The notes under the pieces: model-generated
What the model was told of the DNA's origin: nothing
Seen by the model: the letters and a program-made list of their open reading frames with translations, nothing else
Database searches by the model: none
Source: Prorocentrum cordatum
Taxonomy: Eukaryota > Sar > Dinophyceae > Prorocentrales > Prorocentraceae
Reading direction: 5' to 3'
DNA length: 64,000 nucleotides
Assembly (NCBI GenBank): GCA_963575745.1
Contig: CAUYUJ010019619.1
Coordinates: 57,501 to 121,500 of the forward strand
In this document: positions 8,801-19,200 of the stretch, piece after piece
Layout: every line of letters begins with the position of its first letter
Numbering within the stretch: position 1 is the first letter of the stretch
Position numbers and translations under genes: made by a program

Positions 8801-11719
8801 GCGTTCAAACTTGCCTAAGATAGCTAAGCATGGCTCAAGATGCCCCCCCGACAGACCTCCAAGATGCCTCAAGGCAGCCTCAAGATGGCCCACGATAGCC
8901 GAGCATGGCTCAATATAGCCTCCGACAGCCTCTAGCAGAGCATCGCTCAAGATAGCCTCCGAGAGGCCTCAAGAAAACTGGCAATCAATTATGTATGGGC
9001 TGGTTGGGATACGCGAAGCGTCAAGAATTGTGTTTTTGTTGTGGGTGAGGGAGGGGGGTGCGGGCGACAAGGCGTGCGATCTTCGAGAGATCGGCTCGAA
9101 ACCGCGGTCTCCAAGATCTCGCTTCCGAGTCCGCTGCACTGCCCTTGCCACGACCTCGTCCGCCGCGGCCAGCGCCGCGACGGCTCTCGTCTGCGTCCTT
9201 GGTCGGCAGGTCCAGGCCCATGCTGCTCATGCTGCCTTGGGCTCCGAACGGGGGGCAAGGCTGGTGGGGCAGGGCGGGGGTGGGTGGGGGAGAGAATCGG
9301 CGCGTTGGGGACACGTTGGGTTGATGAGTTTAGTTTTGGCGCGGAGGTCAGGGGAGGTGGGGTGGCGGGAGGAGGGGCGAGAGCAGCGGGGCCGATCAGG
9401 GAATCAGTGGGGAGAAACGGGGGGTTCAGTGGAGGAGTGGCAGTGGAGGGAGTTGGGGAGTCAGTGGTGGAGTGGGGAGTGGGGTGGTCAATGGACGAGT
9501 GGAGGGGCGGGGCCAGTAGCGACGATTGGGGGCGGGAGGTCACAGCATGGCTCCCTCGGTGCATCCCTTGACATCCCATCATAGTATTGCTTATCTTCCT
9601 CCTTCGCCTCCGTCTCCTCCCCCTCCACCTCATCCATTTCCTCATCCTCATCCTCATCGTCCCCCTTCCTGCACGCCCAGGCCTCCGCCGAACATATTAC
9701 ACCATCCAATGTGCTCTCATGATCCGTTCCTCAGTTAGCTGCGTCCACCCAATTCTCTCATCATATGAATCATCCACATCCTGGCAAATCAGCCCTCTCC
9801 CATGTACGTTCCCATCGCGTACCGTATATGGCCAGATCGCCGCTCATGGCGAGGCCGCTCATGCCGCTCGCCATGTCGTCGAACTCGCCTTGGCCCAAGC
9901 ATTTCCTGCCCCTGCCACCCTGCTCGCGCTTTTTGGTGAACGTCTTGCTCTTGCTGTCGCGAACGATGCAGTACTGCTTCCTGCGAGGGTTGTCGGGGTT
10001 CGGGCGCACCTGGGGAACGAACGAATGATGCGTGGCGTAGGCGAAGGTGGGGTGTGAGGAGGAGGAGGAGGAGGAGGAGGAGGAGGATGTGGAGGAGGAG
10101 GAGGAGGAGGAGGAGGAGGAGGAGGGAGGGGAGGAGGAGGGGGAGGGGGAGGAGGAGGAGGAGGAGGAGGAGGAGGAGGGGGAGGAGGAGGAGGAGGAGG
10201 AGGGGAAGGAGGAGGACGACGGGATGATTCACGAGGAAACGGACACGGATACCATCATGAGTGGGGAGTGTCCCATCGGGGAGTGAGGCCGAGGATCGTT
10301 AGAGGGATGTCGCGTGTATACTACCCACTGTAATGCCCTCACCATTCGTCAGCGCCCCTATCTTGGCCCCGATGCGTAAAGGCTTGGTGCGCCTTGGGAC
10401 CAGATATGGGCGCGAACGAAGAGTAAGGGCATGTGAGCATTGGTAGGCACTTGTGCGTCATCAAAGTTATCCTCCTCATCCTCCCCCTACCTCATACATA
10501 TGTTTGGGAGCATCGATCCTTGATCCTATCCTCGGCGATCATCTCCTCGGCCTCGCTGCTCGAGAACTCCTCCTTGAGCTTCTTGTGGCTCACCCACTCC
10601 CCCCTGCGGCCGACGGACTCGGCGAACGAGATCGAGGCGCTGATCTCGAGGAAGCGCTCGCCGAGCTCGGGGTCCTTCAAATACCCCATGAGGAGCTGCG
10701 CCTTGCTGAGCTGCTTCCCGCTGTTGGGCGGGAGATTGTCAGCCTGCTCCAGAACCCGAAGCGCCCGCTCGGTCGCTCGCTCTGCTCGATCGGCGGTTCA
10801 AACGATCTGGGTCGCGCGCTCGGCACTTGTCATCTCTCTGCCAATATGTTTGAGCAAGTGGTCGTTCACGATATCATAGCTGCGTTTCTCTTGGCGCTCT
10901 CCATGGGGAGAGAAACACAGCGAGTGATACGCGTGAGCGGCCAGTTTGTATCAATCTGCTTATCGATCAATATTTGAAGGGAAGGGGCAACTCGTTTTTT
11001 GTTTTCATACGGGCCTCCTTGAAGAGCTCCTCCGCGTCGGCGTTCTTCTTCCCGGCGTTCGAGAAGCGGCCGTAGAGCGCCCTGCAACGAAGGAGGATGG
11101 CATGACAGAGGGGATGAGAGGAATGCTGAGACGGAAGATGTCGATACAGATCTTCAAGGCAAACCGACCGAAGGGAACATTCATCGAACCGCCATTGAAG
11201 ATCGTTGCATCTTCCTTCACAGCATTCCCTCCATCTCCGTCGGGCATCCTCCCCCCCCCCTTTGATGGGACATGGCCTGATCTCCTGCCCAGAGAAGATG
11301 CACTTGAGGTGCGCGACCGAGGTGTGGTCGGCGTGGTCCTGGAAGACCTTGATCTTCGCATCCAAGTCCTTGCACCTGCTAGCGGCCGCCGCGAGCTTGG
11401 CGACGGGCCACCTTCAAGGTTCGGGGGTGGAAATGATATGTATAAAGAGGAGGTATAGTGGCGGACGGCGAGGGTAAGGGCAGCGAGGAGGAGGAGGGCG
11501 AGGAATGACAGAGAAGGGGATGACGAAACGGACGAACCGAACTGTTGGGGATCGTAGGTGTTTCTGGGTGGGCCACATGTCACACGATGTCTTGCCGCTC
11601 TTCGGGATCAGCGCAAGCGGGATCTCGTCACTGTCGAGCTGCTGATCGGGGCTCTTTCGAGCAGCAGCTGGCTTGCGCTTGAGCTTGAGCGCCGACTTCA
11701 TCACACGTTTCGGAGCCAT
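5882..11719 (-). CDS. Multi-exon gene of a dinoflagellate-type protein family (copy 1)
   Basis: A chain of minus-strand exons; positions are approximate. It starts at the ATG at 11719 (MAPKRVMKSALKLKRKP, to about 11560). Further exons lie at about 11410-11300 (DLDAKIKVFQDHADHTS), 11085-11010, 10745-10515, 10010-9825, 9690-9560 (acidic), 9250-9080 (RGAGRGGRGRGKG), 7950-7745 (ADIKKFIKVRGKQAEAI), 7355-7270, 6401-6261, 6060-5985 and 5935-5882 (ending SKTKRQV). The exon at 10515-10745 has GRRGEWVSHKKLKEEF and the next begins VRPNPDNPRRKQY. I recognise this W-V...R-x-NP-x-NP-R arrangement from dinoflagellate-specific families of unknown function. The basic N-terminus suggests a nuclear protein. Introns hold a TGACGTCA array, a dispersed repeat and GGA tracts. 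The exon count and whether it is one gene are inferences; 6261 and 5882 could be alternative ends. Confidence 0.5.
6480..6815. repeat. CTC and GGA triplet tracts in an intron
   Basis: (CTC)n at 6480-6512 and GAG/GGA-rich DNA at 6725-6800 frame about 200 bp of unique sequence. The CTC tract is 15 bp longer in copy 2, one of the main length differences between copies. Confidence 0.8.
6818..7242. repeat. TGACGTCA (CRE-like palindrome) array 1
   Basis: More than twenty GACGTC cores, mostly as CTGACGTCAG or GTGACGTCAG with 2-6 bp spacers and frequent decay (GGCGTC, GACGCC). The unit is itself palindromic, so the array has no strand. It lies in an intron of the multi-exon minus-strand gene. TGACGTCA is the binding site of CREB/ATF bZIP proteins in animals; whether anything binds it here is unknown. 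Confidence 0.9.
8155..9035. repeat. Dispersed ~0.9-kb non-coding repeat, member 1
   Basis: Begins CACCAGCTCTCTGGGCTTAG and ends GGGCTGGTTGGGATACGCGA. The body is a degenerate lattice of GATGGCCCAAGA / GCCTCAAGATGG blocks of 15-20 bp. Member 2 lies at 12470-13375 with the same ends and the same order of landmarks (a G run, GCCTCAAGATGG, GCCCTAGATATGCAAATNTGG). A diverged third relative lies at 56680-57130. Frames on both strands are repeat translations. It sits in an intron. Class unknown; no terminal inverted repeats or poly-A tail seen. Confidence 0.8.
10052..10215. repeat. GGA microsatellite
   Basis: About 160 bp of GGAGGA with short interruptions, in an intron. Two bases shorter in copy 2. 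Confidence 0.9.
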
Positions 11720-11977
11720 GAGTCCGACAGGGCGAGCGTTGAATGGGAATTCAGCGATCTGCTGCTCTCCTGATCACCTCTCGAGCCCAGACTTCGCGAT
11801 GAACAAAAACAGAATTGCGCGTCCACGGGAAAATCAAATCGGCAATTTCATACATGTTTTGTGTGATTCCAGAGGCTTATTTGTGACCCTGGACTTTTTT
11901 TGGACATATCCGAATGATGAGCTGTACATTCAGTGCCAACCGAAAACCTGAACTATATGGAAATATAGTTTTGATAC

Positions 11978-12158
11978 CAGTCTGACGTCAGCATGACGTC
12001 AGGCTGACGTCAGGCATCTAGCCTGACAAATGCCTGACGTCAGGCACTTGTCAGTGTATAGCCTGACAAATGCCTGACGTCAGGCATTTGTCAGGCTCCA
12101 AGGCTGACGTCATGCTGACGTCAGGGTGACGTCAGGCTGACGTCAGAGTGGCGTCATG
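11978..12158. repeat. TGACGTCA array 2 with a 38-bp perfect palindrome
   Basis: Several CTGACGTCAGG units surround a perfect palindrome at 12060-12097 whose left arm is AGCCTGACAAATGCCTGAC, so its centre is itself a TGACGTCA site. A weaker version of the same palindrome lies just upstream (about 12015-12052). The array is intergenic, upstream of the ATG at 11719. Confidence 0.9.
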
Positions 12159-12469
12159 ATGTCGCCATGCTAGTGTCATATCGAACGCGTGTTTGTGAAG
12201 TGCGAATAGTAGGTGGTTGTGCTGATGTGTATGGTTTTTCGCTGCCTTAATCTAGCACGCATATGTTAATCGTGCCGAAAATACGAAAACCCTGACACAT
12301 CGTTAACCAAACTATCATACATTATACATTCGGATATGCCTGAACTGGAAGGAGAGACACTACCTGGCCAAACTGAACTGCGCTGGCCCGATCAAGATCA
12401 GCAACGCTGAACGGGATTGCACGGCACCTGACAATAAAGGATCCCGCTGCACGGCAACTTCAATGTGAC
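12159..12469. other. Spacer without a recognised gene
   Basis: Moderately AT-rich unique sequence upstream of the minus-strand gene that starts at 11719. No exon, RNA gene or repeat could be supported. Confidence 0.5.
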
Positions 12470-13375
12470 TGAAATCTCACCAGCCCTCTGGGCTTAGATG
12501 ATATAGCGCGTTTGTTTTTCTTACCTCTACCCCTCCCCCTACCCCCTCCCCTGACCGTGGGAGGGGGGGGGGGGAGGGGGCGGAGACACAGCAGGGTCCA
12601 AGATGGTCCAAGAAAGCTCCAAGAGGGCTTCAAAGTCGCAAGGTGGCCTCCAACATGGCCCATGCTACCTCAAGATGGGCCAATATAGCATCCGACATAC
12701 TCCCAAGAGGCCCCATGACAGCCCCAAAACGTATCCGAGTGTCCCCCGAGCCCTCCATTGCGCCCCCCAAGATGCCACCACCCTTCAAACGCTTAGGGAT
12801 CATCACGGTTTTTTGGCATTATCACTTTCTCGTTTCCGATGTGCCTTGGAAGCCTCAAGATGGCTCCGAATTGCCCAAACGAGGCCTAATAGGGGCCCAA
12901 CAAGCTGAATACTGCCCCAGGATCGCCCACGAGGCGCCCACGAACGGTCCAATGGGGGCCCCAAGATGCAGTTTGAGAGCCTCTGAGGGGGCGGTGCTAA
13001 GTCAGGACCTCATAGTTTTGAGTCATGGGGACCACGATGACCCCAAGAGGCAAGAGGCCTCCCAGCCTCTCCCCAACGACTTTGCACACCGCCCTGTGTG
13101 GCCCTATATGGTTCCAATAGGGCCCTAGATATGCAAATCTGGGTTTCAAAGTAGTTCAAGACAGTCAAGCATGGCCCAAGATAACCCCAGACAGACCTCC
13201 AATACACCCCAAGACAGCCTCAATATGGCCCAAAATAGCAGAGCATGGATCAATATAGTCTCCGACAGCCAATAACCGATCATGGATCAAGAGGTCCTCC
13301 AACGAGGCCTGACGACAACTAGCACTCAATTATGGATGGGCTGGTTGGGATACGCGAAGCTCCAAGAATGGATTG
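12470..13375. repeat. Dispersed ~0.9-kb non-coding repeat, member 2
   Basis: Same boundaries and internal order as 8155-9035 but clearly diverged by substitutions and small indels, so this is an old duplication, unlike the near-identical 19.7-kb copies. The left end reads CACCAGCCCTCTGGGCTTAG and the right end is followed by TCCAAGAATGG. Intergenic. Confidence 0.8.
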
Positions 13376-13581
13376 AATCGCATCAAGAGGCCAACTCGAA
13401 CAGCACGGAACCGACCGCTCTCAGCACGATTGAATGGGATCAACAGGCATTTGACCATCATCACATGCTTATATGCCACGTCCCTCCTCCCTCACCCCTC
13501 CTCCCTCCTCCATGCTCCCTCCTCCCTCCTCCCTATCACCATTTGGATTACCCTGGATATCTACACACACATATATATATA

Positions 13582-13720
13582 GGAACGCACGTCACCAAAT
13601 GCAACGATGCCACGTGTTTCAACGTACGTCTGAACAGGAATGCACGTCACCAGACGTCTGAGCAGCAATACACGTCACCAAATGCAACGATGCCAATTCT
13701 GTTTCAACAGACCTTAATTC
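13582..13720. repeat. Short tandem duplication around CACGTCACCAAATGC
   Basis: A unit containing CACGTCACCAAATGCAACGA followed by GTTTCAAC occurs twice about 95 bp apart, with a partial CACGTCACCAGACG copy between. 13480-13545 is CCTCC-rich and 13568-13582 is a TA/CA run. 13720-14029 shows no supported gene. Confidence 0.6.
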
Positions 13721-14029
13721 CGAGGCTGCCAATTGTAGATCCACGTGCATTCTCCGCATCGGCTGGGTTCTACGCAAATTATGAACGGGCATTGCCGTGC
13801 GAGAGCTCACCCACCACAGAGCTTCCTACACTACCACCTCATCCTCGTGTACATGTTCCTCCTTATCCTCCTCCAAATCATGAACGTATTCCTCATCATC
13901 TCTTGCCCCTCATGTATTCATGATCCTCCTATCCTCCTCCTCAACCTCGCTTACGCCGCCTCCACTTCAAAACCTTATTCCACCTCCTGACGTCCTCCTG
14001 TTGTTGTTCTACATCTGGCATTGCGGAAC

Positions 14030-14452
14030 TCAGCCGTGCCTTGGCCCTTGCGAGCATTGCATCGCCATCTTCTGGTCCTCGGGGCCATCCACCTCGTCTA
14101 CGTCCTCCGCCCCGTCCACATCGTTCATCTCCTCCAACTCAGGCACCGCGGGGCTCGTGGGGGACATGTCGCCATAGTCGGAGGGCACGATGATCTCGAT
14201 CGGCGAGCGGGGCTCAAGTGGGCACGACATAGAGGGGCTCAACGTCGTGAACTCTGGGGTGCAGAGTGGCGTCGTCGAGCCTGCATATGATGGTGGCGGT
14301 GCTGCCTGGGGGTCATTGAACACCGCCTCGAACTCGCGCAGGGCATCATCTGCAATCGATGCAGTGTGGCGGGGCCTCTGCTGCAAGTATTCTAGCTCCA
14401 TGAGTAGCTCGTCCACGCTAGGGGAATCGGGCCCCTGGACGGAGCGCTCCAT
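14030..14452 (-). CDS. Hypothetical acidic Ser/Pro-rich protein (copy 1)
   Basis: A 140-residue frame from the ATG at 14452 (MERSVQGPDSPSVDELLMEL) to the stop at 14030. The N-terminus predicts a short amphipathic helix, followed by a Ser/Pro-rich middle (SPIEIIVPSDYGDMSPTSP) and an acidic tail (DVDGAEDVDEVDGPEDQK). Composition is mixed and GC-rich at third positions, unlike the surrounding repeats. No known domain. It may be an exon of a larger minus-strand gene. The frame is intact and unchanged in copy 2. Confidence 0.45.
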   Translation of the reverse strand: MERSVQGPDSPSVDELLMELEYLQQRPRHTASIADDALREFEAVFNDPQAAPPPSYAGSTTPLCTPEFTTLSPSMSCPLEPRSPIEIIVPSDYGDMSPTSPAVPELEEMNDVDGAEDVDEVDGPEDQKMAMQCSQGPRHG

Positions 14453-14639
14453 CGATGGACCGCCCAGAAATGATCGAGATGTGCAGTTCTGCAACAATTC
14501 GAGAAATCTGGCTACGGATCGAGATGGGCCACCCTGAAAACTTCGACACGGATGGGCCTTATTGTTCCAAATCTTCCAAGGTGGCTTATATAGCAAAGAC
14601 GGGCCCGAGGGTTCCAGGGCCAAGAGGCCGAAGTATACG

Positions 14640-14831
14640 GCTATATCATCCAGGGACGCCCAGGGAGGAGGGGGAGGAGGAGCAGGGGGAAGAGAGGGAG
14701 GAGGAGGAGGAGGAGGAGGAGGAGGAGGATGGGGGCCACAACTCTGGTGCGCGAATTCTGATGCATGAGCAACAAAACCCTTTGAACCTGTGGCGGTGGC
14801 CTGCGGCGTAAAAGGAAGTCATATTGAGGGA

Positions 14832-14876
<45 letters not shown>

Positions 14877-14900
14877 CGAGAACGGTGCTCCTACCCACCT
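14640..14900. repeat. GGA and GA microsatellites
   Basis: GGA tract at 14660-14735 and (GA)n at about 14828-14880, separated by unique sequence. Confidence 0.85.
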
Positions 14901-14924
14901 CCTCTTCCTCCTCCTCTTGTTGCC

Positions 14925-15054
14925 ATTGGTATCTTCCCCCTTCGTGCTTCCAATTCCGTGCATCATTTGGTTTCTGGCGTGGCCGCGGCGAGTCCCCGAA
15001 GAAACGCAATGCGGGATGAACAAACGGTTTTTTGAACGCATCTGTTGTATCCAA
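14925..15054 (-). CDS. Possible exon fragment
   Basis: The minus-strand frame reads DTTDAFKKPFVHPALRFFGD then SPRPRQKPNDARNWKHEG, a mixed composition that looks coding. Boundaries are not fixed. It may belong with the exon at 15479-15790. Copy 2 has the same at 34664-34793. Confidence 0.3.
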
Positions 15055-15478
15055 CGTGCACTCCCCACTGGCATGCGCGGCTGATAGCCGCCGCGCAGAA
15101 GATGAAACTATGCGCGGTCATTGTTGCGTGTCCTACGCCCCCGCAGACGCAACGTGTCCCAACGGCCACTCGTGCTTCCAAGCACCGAGCTTGGATAAGT
15201 ATTCGTCGTGAGAGAGGGGGAAGGCGTGCATGTTGAGGGGTGAGGCAGTTTGAGGACAGGGCCGAATCTTCGGCAGGAGGGGCAGTGGGGGGGCGAAGGT
15301 CGTTCGAACGTCCTTTCATCATATTCAATCTCCCCCTGCCCGTCGCCCGCCTCATTTCCCTTTCGTTATCAGAGAAGGGGAGATGTGACAATTCGGGGGG
15401 GCGCACGCGTGGGACAGACTCGATATTGGAGAAAGGGAGGTCGAACCACCTGGCATCGTCATCGGGCCGTCACCCACC

Positions 15479-15790
15479 TCACGTCTTGAGAAGCCTTGAC
15501 CTATGCTCAATGCACTCCTCCTTGGTGCTAGAATTAGCCTCGGCGAACTTCAGAATCTTCGCGCAAATCTTGGCGTGGTCGGGCGACATCGACTCCCCAA
15601 TCTGGATCAGCAGTTTCGGTTTCTGTGAGGTTTTGTCCTTAAGCGTAATATAGGACGCCTTGCTACCGTAAGTGACGTACAGCTTGCCCAATCGTTCGTG
15701 ATTGGCCCAGCGCGGGAGACCAGAAGAAGTCGCGGCCCCTGAACTGCCTCCCCGTTGACCTGACCTGGCTGCCTTCACGGTTGCCTGAGC
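15479..15790 (-). CDS. C-terminal exon of a hypothetical protein (copy 1)
   Basis: The minus-strand frame ends at a TGA at 15479 and contains WANHERLGKLYVTYGSKASY and DHAKICAKILKFAEANSSTK, ending EECIEHRSRLLKT. It reads like a small alpha/beta domain with a helical C-terminus and resembles a motif I associate with multicopy dinoflagellate proteins; this is recollection, not a search. Its start is unknown, and an upstream exon beyond 15790 is likely. Confidence 0.4.
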   Translation of the reverse strand, partial: AQATVKAARSGQRGGSSGAATSSGLPRWANHERLGKLYVTYGSKASYITLKDKTSQKPKLLIQIGESMSPDHAKICAKILKFAEANSSTKEECIEHRSRLLKT

Positions 15791-15799
15791 GTTACATTA

Positions 15800-16298
15800 T
15801 CGGGGGTCCGATTCTGACGCGTTAAAGGTTTGCGTTGGCAATTCAGATTTGGAATTTGGATGAACTTGGGGCCACTCGGCCCCGCCGCTGCATTCACCCC
15901 GTTCGATACCCCCAATAATACGTGATATTGAGAAGGGAGAGTCGGTGGACGGAGGGGAGGAGTGGAGGTGGGGGGAATATGGGATGCATGATCGCAGCGA
16001 GGTGGAACGATAGGAGAGGCGATGGGGATGCTGGGATGAGTGGAAGAGTGGAGGTGTAGAAGGAAGAGTGGACAGGGATGGGTGGGGGAGTGCAGGGGGG
16101 TGATGATGACACGGTGGGAGGAAGAGAGGATAACGGCTGTCCGAACACCTGTTCCTCATCGTCGCTCACGCGAATCGCTTGCCCTCCATCTCTGCCCCCC
16201 CATCGCTCTCGGATGTGCAAATGATGGGGTTGACGGGGCTAGCTGATTCGAGATGGCATGGATGAGGGATTGGGTTCAAGCAGCTCAGATTATGATCC
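15800..16298. other. Spacer, no gene recognised
   Basis: Purine-rich on the plus strand, without a supported exon. It separates the stop at 15479 from the 3' end of the next minus-strand gene at 16299. Confidence 0.4.
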
Positions 16299-19200
16299 CT
16301 ATGCCTTCATCTCCCGTTTATTGACTGGAACGGGCACGCACTTCTTGTTCATCTTCCTGATATCATCGTCATCATCTGAATCGTCCAGGCAGAGGGAGGA
16401 CACCATCTTCTGCTTCTTGCCAGTGGACCCCCTCGCCTGCACCACGGCCTTCTCTGGGGTCTCATAGACGTTGTCACCGTCGTTGGGCGTCGAAGCTAGC
16501 CAGCTGGCGAGCTCCCGGCCCAACGGGGGAGGACAATGTGCAGGTGAACGGATGGTGGGCGGGAGAGGGATGCGAGGGCAGGGGCTCAGGAGTGGACGAG
16601 CAATGCCACATGCAACTGGCGCCTCTGGAGGCCCCAGTGTCGATGCAAATGGTGGCATCTGACGGCCTCAACGCATATGCAGGTGGCGGCCTCTAAAGGC
16701 CCCAACGTAGATGCAAATGGGTGCCTCTGGTAGCCTCTGAAGGGAAGACGACGCATTAATGCAAACGGCGGCCTCTGAAGCTCATGGTGACGTTTTGGCG
16801 GGGATGATACTAGGTATTTCATGGGCCCATGGCTGTCATTCAAGGTCTCATTCTGGCCTCGTGGGGCCGCTGCGCGGGCCGTTGGCGGCTGGCGATGTTG
16901 ATGTTTGATGATGGGTTTGACAAGGAATTGGTGGAGATGGGCTCGCATCACCGCCGCTACTCGCTAGCAAAACATGCTTTCCCCGTTCGACCGAAATCGG
17001 CCGATGCACGCCTGCGAATCAGCATACAAACTAATGGCCTAGCGATTGTTCCTCACCCCTGCCGAACGATCAATCACTGGTCCACGCAGTCGCCAAATAC
17101 TTGCCAAGCTGCGCCAACTCCCCATCGCACGGCAACGAGTCGCCGTCGCTCTCTTCCTCCTCGGGCTCTTCCTGATCGGTATCTTCGGGCCCCTCCTCCT
17201 CAGACGACTCCGCTCGGAAAGTACACTGTTCCGAGGGGCACTCATCCAACTCCTCCTTCTTGTCCTCCTCGTCCTCGTCCTCCTCGTCCTTGACCTCCTC
17301 TGGGGGCAAGGCCCCGCTCCCGTCGATCACCGCGACCTGGCTCTCAGGGGTGTCGGGGGCCTGCGGGCTCATCATGATCGAAGCGGTCGGGCTCGCGGGC
17401 ACCAGCGTTTCCGTGGACGGGATGTCGCGGGGAGGGAAACGGTTCATAGTCCATTTGTCCAGCGCGGGCGACATCTTGGGCTCTGGCGAAGAGGCCGCGG
17501 AAACTCCGATGGGCGGGCAGGTAGCGCTTGCAGTCTCGGGGGACTTCGTCGAAATCCTGCGCCGCTTGATCTGGGGAGTCGCATCCGAGCCCTCGGAGCC
17601 GTCTGGGAAGGCCAACCTTAATGTGCCACGACGCTAGACCAGGGCGAACCAGGGCAGAGACGAGAGGATCTCGGAAAGGGTTTAACCAAAGGAGACGGCG
17701 AGGACAGAGAAATGGGGTTAACCAAACAGGAGTAGGCGAGGAGGAATGAGGAGGAGTAGGCGAGGAATATCAAGAGAACGATCTGTCTTCTAATATCACC
17801 TCCGTGATCATGATCATCCTCCTCATCGCTCCCATCGTCATCACCCCCGATCACCATTTCCATATCGAGTCAGCGACAACTGAGCTCGCAGCGCGCTGGG
17901 CTCGCGCGTGGGCAACGAATGCGTGAAACCGCAGTTCAGGCACAAGCACTGCAAGACGGGCGCTTTGAACACGGGCATCTTCGCGATAGTCCCGCAGTTT
18001 GGACAGAGGCCATTCATCGGCGGGACAAGCACCGACATCCCCGCGGTCGCGCGCAGTGCGACGCCCCCCCCCCTCACAACACGGGCTCGGGAGAACAGCT
18101 ACGAACGATTCGGAACAGGCGGCTTCATGATACAACAGCTAGAAGTCACCTACCCATATCCCTTGCACGTGCAAACATACCCCTGGGACCTCGGGATGAC
18201 TTGGGGTTCTATATGTTTTCGTACCAGAACGCCTGGGCATCCTGGAACGTCTGTTTCCGATGGACCCCCCGAAACGGGATCAACACATCCTCCTCCATCC
18301 CGAACGGGTGCCCTCGGAAACGTATTCCTCTGCATCATCCTGACCCCCTTGGAAACGCCCCTCCAATAAAGCATCCGGAACCCCTCCGAAACGCCCGTCC
18401 TCGGACACACCATGAAACCATTATGATATGTCCAGGAACCTTGTGGAACGGGATACATGCATATGTTCATGTATATCCATATATATATATATGTGTATAT
18501 ATATAGGTGTATGTATATATATATATATATGTACATAAATATAATTAAGACTTACATGCGTACATACACGCAGACACCCATGCACAAAACACATACATTC
18601 AACCATACATGCATACGTACGTGCGCACATACGTGCGTACTTACCTACCTACCCACCTACCTACATACATACATACACGCATGCATACATACACACGAAC
18701 ATACGTACAAACGTCCTCGCTAGTCTGATCTGTCCTGCCATGTCCATTCTCGAACGTGCTCCCTCCTTCTCCTCCTTAGCCCCTGCCTCCTCTCCCTCCA
18801 CATCCTCCTCCCCCTCCTCCTCCTCCTCCTCATCCTCCTCCTCCTCCTTCTCCTCCTCCTCCTCCCCATCCTCCTCTCCCTCCTCCGCCTCCTCCTCCTC
18901 CTCCCTCTTCTCCTCGCCTTGCCCCCCCTGCCCGTCTCCCCCCCTGCCAGGCTGTGTCCTTGAGCGTCTGCTCGTCCATGCCGCTGCCCGGCTCGAAGTT
19001 CCGCTCCTGTTCGTCGAAGTCGCTCTGCTTGTCGAAGTCGCTCTGCTTGTCGAAGTCGCTCTGCTTGTCGAAGTCGCTCTGCTTGTCGAAGTCGCTCTGC
19101 TTGTCGAAGTTCCGCTTCTGGTGGCAGAAGTCGCTCTGCTTGTCGAAGTTCCGCTTCTGGTGGCAGAAGTCGCTCTGCTTGTCGAAGTTCCGCTCCTGCA

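Noticed and set aside
8820-8915. ATGGCTCAAGA strings resembling the end of the dinoflagellate spliced leader (relict leader of retrogenes)
   Set aside because: Only about nine bases match, and similar strings occur throughout the GATGGCCCAAGA lattice, so this is chance.
8303-8950. 215-residue minus-strand frame rich in HLEA/GG
   Set aside because: Lies wholly within the dispersed GATGGCCCAAGA repeat; the homologous member at 12470-13375 does not keep the frame.
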